Source: Candidatus Zhuqueibacterota bacterium (lineage in GTDB: Bacteria > Zhuqueibacterota > Zhuqueibacteria > Thermofontimicrobiales > Sulfurfontimicrobiaceae). From it: 41,071 nucleotides of DNA. The stretch spans positions 1 through 41,071 of the forward strand of contig JAFGMA010000430.1 of assembly GCA_016927835.1 (NCBI GenBank), written 5' to 3'. This document shows positions 25,250 through 33,677 of the stretch, in pieces. Below the pieces are notes generated by a model. That model was not told where the DNA came from. It searched no databases and worked only from the letters and a program-made list of their open reading frames with translations. A program made the translations under genes and the position numbers. Position 1 is the first letter of the stretch; the number at the start of each line of letters is the position of its first letter.

Positions 25250-26020
25250 ATGAAGAAACTCATCGTTCTGATGATCGCGGTGGCGCTTTGTGCGGCACCT
25301 GCTATGGCTCAAATACAATGGGATGGTGGTAATCATCAATGCCAGACGACTGTCAGCGTTACGATTCCACAATGGGCGCAAGTGGTATGCCAGGATCCCG
25401 ATGGCATAACTTTTTCGAGCAATGCAACTACCGGAGCGCCTTCAAGTGACGGCTCCAACAATGGTGCTGGTGATTGGTATAAAAGTGCTGCAAGTGGCGC
25501 AAATCCACATGGTCTATATGCCAGCATTGACGTTGGTTGCGGTAATAAGGCGTCTACCGATCCCTGGGCAGGTGCAGAATACATTACCGGTGATGCTGAT
25601 GGCAGTCCGAGTGGAATTTATTACGAGGCTACAGATTACGCGCACCATTATATTCGCACCAATACCGATATTACGGGTACTGTAACAGCAACTACACTCA
25701 CTAGTGGCTCACATACGATTCCGACATGGTTTACGATCGCGTTTGCTCCATTTTGGGAAGCAGGCCTTCAGGTTTCAGTAGCAACTTTACCGTATGATGG
25801 AGCGGGAGCCTATGGTGCGGACGGCGGAAGCAATACAATCGCGAAGACGGGAAATGCCACTGGCAATTCACCTCATGCATTTGCAGCGGACACGCCATGG
25901 TCATATCCAGTTGCAGCACCTGCGTTTGGAACGATTACGCTTCATTCAAGAATACTTCGCAAAGGCATGATGGATGTAGCTGGTACGTATACAGGAACAA
26001 TAACTGTAAATTATCAATAA
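25250..26020 (+). CDS. secreted Csu/spore-coat-U-like fibre subunit
   Basis: 256 aa, clear signal peptide (MKKLIVLMIAVALCAAPAMA). The mature protein is Gly/Ser/Thr/Ala-rich, low in charge and beta-rich, with three cysteines near the N-terminal half. Its end, FGTITLHSRILRKGMMDVAG then TYTGTITVNYQ, follows the closing strands of spore-coat-U/Csu pilins (x-V-x-G-R-x-P, then A-G-x-Y-x-D/G-x-V-x-V-x-V-x-Y). GAGGAG precedes the ATG. Flanked by a long structured leader and a 3' hairpin, it looks like the highly expressed, separately controlled main subunit of the cluster. Assignment to the SCPU family is by motif only. Confidence 0.65.
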   Translation: MKKLIVLMIAVALCAAPAMAQIQWDGGNHQCQTTVSVTIPQWAQVVCQDPDGITFSSNATTGAPSSDGSNNGAGDWYKSAASGANPHGLYASIDVGCGNKASTDPWAGAEYITGDADGSPSGIYYEATDYAHHYIRTNTDITGTVTATTLTSGSHTIPTWFTIAFAPFWEAGLQVSVATLPYDGAGAYGADGGSNTIAKTGNATGNSPHAFAADTPWSYPVAAPAFGTITLHSRILRKGMMDVAGTYTGTITVNYQ

Positions 26021-26028
26021 CCATTTAG

Positions 26029-26068
26029 GCTGGTCCAGGTAAATGCCCGGGCCAGTCTCTTTATTTTG
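26029..26068 (+). terminator. hairpin after the subunit gene, probable partial terminator
   Basis: CTGGTCCAGG and CCCGGGCCAG pair (one mismatch, one G-U) around TAAATG, followed by TCTCTTTATTTT. It starts 10 bases after the subunit stop and ends before the next gene's ribosome site. Incomplete termination here would keep the subunit in excess over the downstream genes, as is usual in pilus operons. Confidence 0.6.
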
Positions 26069-26078
26069 CGGGGTGCTT

Positions 26079-27725
26079 ATGAAAAATATTTCAAGGATTC
26101 GGAATTTGCTGCTTCTTTTTGCTGTAATAACACAAATAGCTGCCGCACAAAGGCAACGTTTAAATCCTGCTGAATGGCCTTCATTCACGGTTGGTCCGCT
26201 TGAAGCAATTCTATCGGGTAGACCAGGGAAACAAATCAATAGCAGTATCAGGCTGATTACTCGAAACTATGATAAACCAGCTATTTTTACCATTGAAACT
26301 CAGGACCTTGGACAGGAGAATGGAAACACTTCGATACCGGTTCCTGTTGGAGAGGGTACCAGATCCTGTGCAGAATGGATTGAAATCAAGCAGGAAGTGC
26401 AGGCAAAAGGCGATGAAACAATAGAGATACCTTTTACTGCGAAAATTCCGACAAATGCCAAAGGTAGCTATTTTGCTTATATAAACGTAACCTCTAAACC
26501 AGATCGACCCGACGGACAATTCGCAGTTTTGGTAAAGTACCGTCTTCCGATTAAAGTTGAAATCAGTATACCGGGACAGGCGATGCTGCGGCTCAATTGC
26601 ACAGATTTGAGCTATGATCATAATACACATGGTTCCTTTCCATTCCTGGCTTTAAATGTGTCAAATGACGGATTTTGGAAAACTACAATCGAAGGTGACA
26701 TCGTTCTGCGCAGCATGAAAACTGGTCAGCAACAAGTAATTGAAATTCCATACAGCACTTCAGGAAATGCCCTCATAATTTATCCAGGAATTAAAGTTCC
26801 TATTCAATGCCCTGTGAATCAACCACTGGCAGACGGCAGCTATTCTGCCACGGTGCGAATGCGAATGAACGGCTTTGCAAAAGCTAGGGCGCAATTCGAG
26901 TTTTCAGTTGGCACCAGTAAAAAAGCATTCGCAAAGCTTACCCGAAAGGAGGAGTATGATCTAAGCCTGCAGGTTGCACCTTATGCTATCGAAATGCCGC
27001 TACGTCCGGGTGCAATCCGCAATGTGCCAATTCGAATCATGAATAAAAATGAGCTTGATATAAACGTTCAAGTTTCGCTCAGACAAGCAACGATTGAGCC
27101 GAATGGCTCTTATACCTATACAGATATCGAAAAAGATGATTGTATCAGCCGTTGGATTCACCTTTCGACAGATTCTCTGGCTATTCCTCCTAAACGACCT
27201 GGAATCGTGAAACTCAAAATTGCTGTACCAAATACGCTGCAGGGCACTTTCCAAAAATTGTATGCGTTGCGCATTAGTGCGACAAGACAGAATACAAAGG
27301 CGACTGAAGCAGGGCAGTGGGATTCACTCGGTGAATTTCCGATTCCAATTTGGATTTATGACGCAATCGCAAAATCAGAGAAAATTGAATGCACAAAGTT
27401 TGAAATTATCCGACCAGACGAAGATAAAAATCCTACAGCCGCGATTCTTCGTATCAGAAATAGCGGTGAAAAATTAGCAAAAATTCGCGGAAAAATATCG
27501 CTTGAAAAGGCTGGAAAAGAATACGCATATCTGGATATCGGAATGCCACAACCAGAAATGGTATTGCCTGCTAAGGAACGAGAATTCCGCTTTCGAATGC
27601 CTACTCTTGATGATGGGCAATTTAATTTGAGTGCAAAATTGGAATTCCATGGGCAGAAAGGTACTATCGCCCTGTCTGAAAATCGCGCTTTTAGTACAGT
27701 CAATGCTGTCACCAACAAACACTAG
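26079..27725 (+). CDS. tandem PapD/DUF916-like periplasmic protein
   Basis: 548 aa, signal peptide to about residue 23. Two copies of the two-domain module seen in the 278-aa protein at 23984. Copy 1 has LITRNYDKPAIFTIETQ, WIEIKQEVQAKGDETIEIPF and IPTNAKGSYFAYINV; copy 2 has VPIRIMNKNELDINVQV, WIHLSTDSLAIPPKRPGIV and VPNTLQGTFQKLYAL. Each is followed by a second Ig-like half. No transmembrane anchor. A fused dimer of chaperone-like modules is unusual; classic pilus chaperones are single modules. Start at 26079 (MKNISRI) behind GGGGTG; the upstream frame from 26043 lacks a site. The gene is more AT-rich than the ones that follow. Confidence 0.65.
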   Translation: MKNISRIRNLLLLFAVITQIAAAQRQRLNPAEWPSFTVGPLEAILSGRPGKQINSSIRLITRNYDKPAIFTIETQDLGQENGNTSIPVPVGEGTRSCAEWIEIKQEVQAKGDETIEIPFTAKIPTNAKGSYFAYINVTSKPDRPDGQFAVLVKYRLPIKVEISIPGQAMLRLNCTDLSYDHNTHGSFPFLALNVSNDGFWKTTIEGDIVLRSMKTGQQQVIEIPYSTSGNALIIYPGIKVPIQCPVNQPLADGSYSATVRMRMNGFAKARAQFEFSVGTSKKAFAKLTRKEEYDLSLQVAPYAIEMPLRPGAIRNVPIRIMNKNELDINVQVSLRQATIEPNGSYTYTDIEKDDCISRWIHLSTDSLAIPPKRPGIVKLKIAVPNTLQGTFQKLYALRISATRQNTKATEAGQWDSLGEFPIPIWIYDAIAKSEKIECTKFEIIRPDEDKNPTAAILRIRNSGEKLAKIRGKISLEKAGKEYAYLDIGMPQPEMVLPAKEREFRFRMPTLDDGQFNLSAKLEFHGQKGTIALSENRAFSTVNAVTNKH

Positions 27726-27754
27726 ATTTTTTATTCTAATGGTTGGGAAATAAA

Positions 27755-28825
27755 ATGATAAATCGAAAAGGGACATTTTTAATAATATTAAGCTTGCTTT
27801 TCCAATTTTCGGTGACTCCGGGAGTTGGACAGGAAAAAAAGCAATGCAAAACAAAGACAAATCTCAGTATTCAAGACGTAGCTGCTATTTCACTGGAGCC
27901 GGATAAAAGCCTCTGGACTATCGAAAACCTCATCTACGGCATTCCCAAAATCTCACCAGCGCCAATAAAAATCAAACTCGCGACGAATTATCCCACGTCA
28001 GCGCTGTACCTGGAAACCGCTTCGAGCAGCGGGAACCTGGGCAATAGCGAGCACGAAATCAAAACGTCATATCTTCTCTGCAAGGATAAGAGCAAAACCC
28101 CAACCAGTTTGGATCCGCGATGGAAGCCCGGCGACCAACTCAGGCAATTCATCCAAAAAAACGAGCACGGAGGCATGTATTCGTGGCAGCTTTACGTGCG
28201 GCTGTTCGCCGATTCATCCTGCAATTATGGCATTTATCGCGATGAGGTAAGAATTTGCGTTATCGGGGGCAGGGGAAAACGCCATGTCAAAACAATCGGC
28301 ATCCAGGCGGAGCTCAACGAAAAGAGCGTCAGCGACCGAATCCGCAGCGAAGCCTACCGTCCGGATATCGCCGGTAATGTCAAATCACAAAACTTTGTCA
28401 GATTTCATTTCGATAGTGACGAACTGAATCGCGATTTCGCGAACCATCAGGAAAACAACGCCCATGTCGGCTTCATCCCGGTTTCGCTGTTTATCCCCGT
28501 GGATCGCGTTCCGTGCACATTCACCATCGGCTCCCAAAATGCCAAAAATTATTTTGCTGACGCCAAACGCCATTTGAAGCCAACGCAATATTTCCTGTCA
28601 CCGGTTGACTATGAAGCGGGAGATATCGCATCGAGTGACTGGGAAGATGGCAACAACCTGCCCGGGCTGACGCGTCGCCTTACAGCGGCGGGAGAATATC
28701 AATGGAAACTGTGGGTGAAAATTCAGGATGTCAATACCTCTGGTTTTAGCAACTCCTTTCAATTTTTAGTGCGCGATTCGATGGGATTACGTCACTCGTA
28801 TCAACTCCTCGTCAACTTCAAATAA
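27755..28825 (+). CDS. exported two-module beta-rich protein of the secretin cluster
   Basis: 356 aa with a signal peptide (cleavage about residue 25, after GVG). Two related beta-rich modules: the first ends NYGIYRDEVRICVIGG, the second ends SYQLLVNFK. Each has a phrase of the type G-x-Y-x-W-x-L-x-V (GGMYSWQLYVRLF and AGEYQWKLWVKIQ), which suggests an internal duplication. No known enzyme motif. GGGA lies before the ATG at 27755 (the TTG at 27743 is less likely). It lies between the tandem chaperone-like gene and the secretin. Candidate roles are minor subunit or secretin-associated periplasmic factor; I cannot decide. Confidence 0.6.
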   Translation: MINRKGTFLIILSLLFQFSVTPGVGQEKKQCKTKTNLSIQDVAAISLEPDKSLWTIENLIYGIPKISPAPIKIKLATNYPTSALYLETASSSGNLGNSEHEIKTSYLLCKDKSKTPTSLDPRWKPGDQLRQFIQKNEHGGMYSWQLYVRLFADSSCNYGIYRDEVRICVIGGRGKRHVKTIGIQAELNEKSVSDRIRSEAYRPDIAGNVKSQNFVRFHFDSDELNRDFANHQENNAHVGFIPVSLFIPVDRVPCTFTIGSQNAKNYFADAKRHLKPTQYFLSPVDYEAGDIASSDWEDGNNLPGLTRRLTAAGEYQWKLWVKIQDVNTSGFSNSFQFLVRDSMGLRHSYQLLVNFK

Positions 28826-28843
28826 CATCGACAAAGGAATGTG

Positions 28844-30127
28844 ATGATCGACATGCATCTGGATAAACGTATGATGTTGGTCTTATTGCTGTCGCTTTTT
28901 TCGATTATTGCACCATTCAGTTTCGCTCAATCCGATTCCACCGATTTCCAAAATACTGAAGATCAGTATCAAGACCAACCCGTCATCAGCAATGTGTTTT
29001 ATGAAACCGACCTGCGTCAAGCCATTCAGGATATTGCCGCTCAGGCTGAAGTGATGATCGTGGCGGACAATACGGTTCAGGGCTTCGTCACCATGGAAAT
29101 TGTCGATTTGCCTCTCGAACTGGCGCTCAAGCGTATTCTATCCATCGGCGGCTACACTTTCAGGAAAATGGATGGCTATTATCTCGTAGGCGCGGCTGAA
29201 CCGAGCAATCCATCATTCGGCTTGCTATGCACGACCGAAAGCGTTCCGATTAACTACCTTCCCGCCGAAACCGCGTCCCAATTGTTGTCGGATTTTTATC
29301 GACCGTATATCAAACTCAACGATGTTTCAAATGCGATTGTCGTGTCGGGATCACCCGAAATCATTGAATCCATCAAACATAATCTGAAATTCATCGATTG
29401 TCCGCCGAAACAGGTGATGATTAACGCCCTCGTTACCGAAATTAAAGACAACGATTTGAAAAGCATCGGACTCGATTGGCGCCTGACCGGGCAAAAATCG
29501 AATGCATCATTGAGAGCCGGCAATAATTTGTCCATCGGACTAATCGACACCCTGAATGCGCTGTTTTCAATATTTCGCACGGAAACCGGTATTCTGGCGA
29601 ATAAAAATATCGCCGGCGACCTCGTGACCAGTTTAAATGCGCTCTTCACCAGCGACAAACTGAAAGTCAAAGCGAATCCAAGTATTGTAACCACCAATGC
29701 GCAGCCGGCGACCATTTACATCGCTAAGGAACAATTTTTTTCGGTGGTGACCGGACCTTTGAATTATCCGTACACCAAGCTCGAAAAAGTGTCGGTCGGC
29801 ATCAGGCTGGAAATTACACCTTATGTATCCGAGAACGGAGAAATAACTGTCAAAATCGCCCCCGAAGTCAGCGATGCGGTGGGCTATGGAAGGGAAGGCT
29901 TGCCCCTGGTTGACCGGCGCTCAGTCACGACGACGGTCAGGGTGAAAAATGAACAAACAATTGTCATCGGCGGACTCACTCAGGAAAATAATCAAAAAAT
30001 ACAAAATAAAATTCCGCTCCTGGGCAGTATCCCCATCCTGGGCTACCTGTTCAGCCATACAAAATATGTGAAGCAAAAAACTGATATCGTTGTTTTTGTT
30101 ACGCCCAGGATTATAAAAGAAAATTAA
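28844..30127 (+). CDS. compact secretin (GspD/PilQ superfamily outer-membrane channel)
   Basis: 427 aa with a signal peptide. An STN-like N0 domain (VFYETDLRQAIQDIAAQAEVMIVADNTV; LELALKRIL), then an N1/NolW-type domain (VPINYLPAETASQLLSDFY), then the secretin beta-domain (INALVTEIKDNDLKSIGLDW, VKANPSIVTTNAQPATI) and the signature end VPLLGSIPILGYLF-like segment (IPLLGSIPILGYLFSHTKYV) closing with DIVVFVTPRII. Much shorter than most GspD/PilQ. No ATPase, platform protein or pseudopilin is encoded nearby, so it does not belong to a complete type II or type IV system here. It likely forms the outer-membrane exit for the exported proteins of this operon. Confidence 0.9.
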   Translation: MIDMHLDKRMMLVLLLSLFSIIAPFSFAQSDSTDFQNTEDQYQDQPVISNVFYETDLRQAIQDIAAQAEVMIVADNTVQGFVTMEIVDLPLELALKRILSIGGYTFRKMDGYYLVGAAEPSNPSFGLLCTTESVPINYLPAETASQLLSDFYRPYIKLNDVSNAIVVSGSPEIIESIKHNLKFIDCPPKQVMINALVTEIKDNDLKSIGLDWRLTGQKSNASLRAGNNLSIGLIDTLNALFSIFRTETGILANKNIAGDLVTSLNALFTSDKLKVKANPSIVTTNAQPATIYIAKEQFFSVVTGPLNYPYTKLEKVSVGIRLEITPYVSENGEITVKIAPEVSDAVGYGREGLPLVDRRSVTTTVRVKNEQTIVIGGLTQENNQKIQNKIPLLGSIPILGYLFSHTKYVKQKTDIVVFVTPRIIKEN

Positions 30128-30137
30128 GGACAGAAAA

Positions 30138-33107
30138 ATGCGAAGAGAAATCGTTTCTTTAATTTTGATATTTTTACTCATCAGTGCGGTGGGGCAAAAT
30201 TCGCGCGCTCACGAAAACCTGCTGCTGAAAACCTTTCTGATGAACAGGAACCCGGTGGAGCGTGGGCGCAATTTGCAGCACCGCCAGGATCACCTGATGG
30301 AAAATATGAAATCAATTGTTGAATTTGCCACTGCCCGAAATGATGCGTTGTCTGCGCGCCTGAAAACGCACCGCATAAAATCCGGCGTGGTACATATTCG
30401 TTCGAAGTCTGCTTTAAGATGGTTGAACTCGATGAAATTGATGGCAGCGAATACCGGAAAAATTTCAGGTACAGTCGCCGTGAACGGAACAGCAGCTTTA
30501 GCGCCAATAAAAATCCTGGCATTTGATGAGCACGGCTTTCTGAACGCGCAGGCAATGGCAGATGTAACCACCGGCGATTATCAAATTGAATCCCTTGCTG
30601 CGGGCAACTACTATGTGCTGACCGAAAGCAACTATGTGGACGAGTTTTATCAAAATGTGATTTCATACGATTACACCAACTGGCGAGAAGCCCAACTGGT
30701 GACTATTCAGAACGATCAAATCACTTCCGGCATCGATTTCGATCTGGCGCGCGGCGTACAATTTTCCGGGCAGATTCTGAATGCGTATGACAACCTGCCC
30801 ATGGGTTCAACATTTGCTGATTTTTATTTTTATCATGCCGTCACTCACGAATTGGTGGCACTTATTTCTACCTTCGTGAATGAGGACGGGAAGTACGCCT
30901 TTGCCTTCAATCAAACCGGCGCGTTTAAGATTTCTTGCAGGATGAAAAATTGTCAGGAAGCATTTTATAAAAATGTCAATTCACCGGAAGAGGCGACCGT
31001 GTTCGAAATTTCTTCTCTGAATCTTTCCTTTCAACAAATTGATTTTCTTTTGACTGAAATCAGCCATGCTGAAACCGGCGCCATCAGCGGCATGGTTTGG
31101 GAAGAAACGTCTCAGGCACCTATAGAGTTGGCAGAGGTGCTGGCTGTGAATACGGCTGATCCCGAAATCTGGGGTGCAGCCTTCAGTATGTTTGAGCTGC
31201 GAAATAACCAGGATCCGCCCGCCGGTTCTTATCTGATCGAAGACCTGCCGGTTGGCGAATACATCGTTTGCGCGACGGATTTTGTATCCGGGCACACGAC
31301 TGAGTATTACCAGAATGTTGCGTTCGCGGCAGACGCCACGCCGGTTTCGGTTGCAGCCGCCAGCACCACACCCCATATCGATTTTACGTTGTCACATGCG
31401 TGTGCTATCGCCGGAACGGTGACCGACCAGAGCGGAAATCCACTGGATTCAGCACTGGTGATTGCAATCAAGTCTGGCGCAGAGCCTCTTTCAGAATTTG
31501 AACTGATGGATAAATTCATAAACGGGCAGTTGCATTTTGGAATCACTGATGAAACCGGGCGCTATGAAATTATCAATCTGACCGAAGGATCGTACCACGT
31601 CAATTCATTTTCATTTTTATATCATCCGGGCGACTATCTTGATGAAACGGCTGCAACATTGGTTCAGACGACTTCGGGAGGGACGGTCGATAATATCGAT
31701 TTCAGCCTGGATTTCGCAGGATCAATTCAGGGCAGCTTTTTGGATGCAACGGGTGAAATCATCGCTGTGCCGGTCGAAGCGTATATATTTAATGCCCAGA
31801 CGAATTGCTATGAATATTACGCCTATTTTGAGTTGACCGATGAGACGTATCGCATCAGCGGGCTATCCGGCGGTACTTACAAGCTCTTCTTCGATGTTCA
31901 GCCGGGAGAAAAGCCTTATATCAGTGAATTTTACGACGGACATTACGCTGCCAATCTTGAAGGTGCGAAATCCGTTCCGGTGACCCAGGGAGAAATCACC
32001 TCGCAGGTGGATGTGAGTATCGACATCGGCGGAATTTTGCAGGGGCGCATCGCTTTGAGCAACGGCTCGCCCGTGGGAGCTGATACCTTGTTCCAGTCGC
32101 TGGTTATTTTATATGATCAGTCGAGTGGCGAATACCTCTGCGACAGGATGACGACATTTTGCGGCGGCTATCGTATGGCTGGCGTGCCCCCGGGAGATTA
32201 TAAAGTGTGCGCGCTCCCGCTCATCGGGGACAACGCCGCCACCTGGCTCGGTAATGGCGATACGTTCGATGATCCGCAGTCGCAATCAATTAAAATCCTG
32301 TCCGGGCAGGGGACGTCAGCGGATATCACGCTGGAAACAGCAGTGGGCAGCATTGCCGGAAAAGTGGTGAAAGATACCGACTTCATGCCCATGGATCTGG
32401 TCTACATCCTGGTGTATGATGAAAGCGGGCACGTCGTCTCCGCCGGCGTCTCGAGCGTGCTTTTGGGGGAAAATCGTTATACCGGCGGCGGGCTGTATCG
32501 CATATCCGGGCTGCGCAACGGCACATACTACCTGCGAAGTTGGATCATTTTCGCGCTGCACCCCTATTTCACCGAATACATCGACCTGCATTACAACCAG
32601 GAATGCTATGATGAATGGTACGATGGCATTCTGGCGAATCCGGACTTGATTGAAAATACCTTTGATTTTTATCGCCTGAATTTCATCCCGCCATTCGCCC
32701 AAACAATACACCCCCAAGCCACACCGGTGACGCTTACGGCAGGGCAAAACCACATCACGAATATCAATTTCGAATTGGATCCGCTGGAGCCAACAGGCAT
32801 TGCCCATAGGGGTGCCACCTCACCCACATCGGAACTCCGCTTGCACCAGAACTATCCCAATCCCTTCAATTCGGAAACGCTGATCCGGTTCAATCTCGGC
32901 GAAACATCCGATGTCGAATTGGCAGTGTATAACCTGGCAGGTCAAAACGTAGCCGTGCTGACGCATGCCTGTCTGCCAGCCGGAAGTCATGTCTCCACCT
33001 GGAACGGTCGTGACAGATTCGGAAAGCCCGTGGCGAGTGGCATGTATTATTGTGTCCTGACCGCAGGGGAACGGATTCAAAGTATTAAACTTTTGCTTTT
33101 GAAGTGA
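30138..33107 (+). CDS. large secreted protein with carboxypeptidase-regulatory-like repeats and a type IX secretion C-terminal domain
   Basis: 989 aa. Signal peptide (MRREIVSLILIFLLISAVGQ), a helical N-terminal region, then about seven repeats of the CarboxypepD_reg/SpaA-like beta-sandwich, each opening with a phrase such as GKISGTVAVNG, GAISGMVWEE, AIAGTVTDQSG, GILQGRIAL and GSIAGKVVKD. The last ~85 residues are a Por/T9SS sorting domain (LHQNYPNPFNSETLIRFNL ... SGMYYCVL ... SIKLLLLK). Probably surface-exposed or released. The ATG lies 10 bases after the secretin stop, with AAGGA in front, so it belongs to the same transcription unit and may be a surface partner of the fibre. Confidence 0.85.
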   Translation: MRREIVSLILIFLLISAVGQNSRAHENLLLKTFLMNRNPVERGRNLQHRQDHLMENMKSIVEFATARNDALSARLKTHRIKSGVVHIRSKSALRWLNSMKLMAANTGKISGTVAVNGTAALAPIKILAFDEHGFLNAQAMADVTTGDYQIESLAAGNYYVLTESNYVDEFYQNVISYDYTNWREAQLVTIQNDQITSGIDFDLARGVQFSGQILNAYDNLPMGSTFADFYFYHAVTHELVALISTFVNEDGKYAFAFNQTGAFKISCRMKNCQEAFYKNVNSPEEATVFEISSLNLSFQQIDFLLTEISHAETGAISGMVWEETSQAPIELAEVLAVNTADPEIWGAAFSMFELRNNQDPPAGSYLIEDLPVGEYIVCATDFVSGHTTEYYQNVAFAADATPVSVAAASTTPHIDFTLSHACAIAGTVTDQSGNPLDSALVIAIKSGAEPLSEFELMDKFINGQLHFGITDETGRYEIINLTEGSYHVNSFSFLYHPGDYLDETAATLVQTTSGGTVDNIDFSLDFAGSIQGSFLDATGEIIAVPVEAYIFNAQTNCYEYYAYFELTDETYRISGLSGGTYKLFFDVQPGEKPYISEFYDGHYAANLEGAKSVPVTQGEITSQVDVSIDIGGILQGRIALSNGSPVGADTLFQSLVILYDQSSGEYLCDRMTTFCGGYRMAGVPPGDYKVCALPLIGDNAATWLGNGDTFDDPQSQSIKILSGQGTSADITLETAVGSIAGKVVKDTDFMPMDLVYILVYDESGHVVSAGVSSVLLGENRYTGGGLYRISGLRNGTYYLRSWIIFALHPYFTEYIDLHYNQECYDEWYDGILANPDLIENTFDFYRLNFIPPFAQTIHPQATPVTLTAGQNHITNINFELDPLEPTGIAHRGATSPTSELRLHQNYPNPFNSETLIRFNLGETSDVELAVYNLAGQNVAVLTHACLPAGSHVSTWNGRDRFGKPVASGMYYCVLTAGERIQSIKLLLLK

Positions 33108-33677
33108 TCCATGAGTGACTGGTTTCTTCAGGTGTTTTACCTGCAGTATCTTACCCCCAATAATGCTCGCCCGTCTTGCCGTTGATTTTCATGAATTCTC
33201 AATTTGATCTACATGTTCCATCAGCCTGCCTCATAAACTTCCTTGTTTACAGCTTTCATGGCTCAAAATTTCTTCGCTGTCGGACAGCTTTCCATTTGAG
33301 TCTTTTAAATGTCATATTTGCATGCTTAATCAGCATCAATGATTATTATTCATATTGCCGCTCTCGCCTGTGCGGCATATTCATTCGAATTAGCATATCA
33401 GGTGATTGATTGGTTTGCTATCTAATTTCTATAATTAAAGTATATCATATCTCCCGGTTTCTTTAATACTTTCTCCGCCTCAATTATAATGAAACCAGGA
33501 TAATATTATCCCGTATCCTGAATATTATCCTCTTTTTTGAAGGATTGCCTCAAATTACCCGTTTGCAGGATTCACGTTTCTTTTTGTTCCAGATTTTACA
33601 ATTGTTTGTTTCACGCTTAATTGTATTTGCTTCTTGTACATCAATCAGAGTTAGTTCAAGAGAAGGGAGGAATTCGC
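33108..33677. other. gene-free spacer between cluster and BNR-repeat gene
   Basis: No gene seen. A weak dyad CAGGT / ACCTG occurs at about 33131-33145, and a stronger AT-rich hairpin at 33498-33530 is listed separately. The rest is AT-rich, unstructured sequence. Confidence 0.4.
33498..33538 (+). terminator. AT-rich hairpin followed by a U-run
   Basis: GGATAATATT (33498-33507) and AATATTATCC (33521-33530) are perfect 10-bp arms with a 13-base loop, followed by TCTTTTTT. It fits either the end of the long upstream transcript or an attenuator 140 bases ahead of the next gene. The stem is AT-rich, so its strength is uncertain. Confidence 0.45.

Noticed and set aside
25036..25332. 98-codon plus-strand frame through the subunit leader, starting at the TAATG overlap
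   Set aside because: It runs through perfect palindromes and into the subunit gene in another frame; the composition is dictated by RNA structure, not protein.
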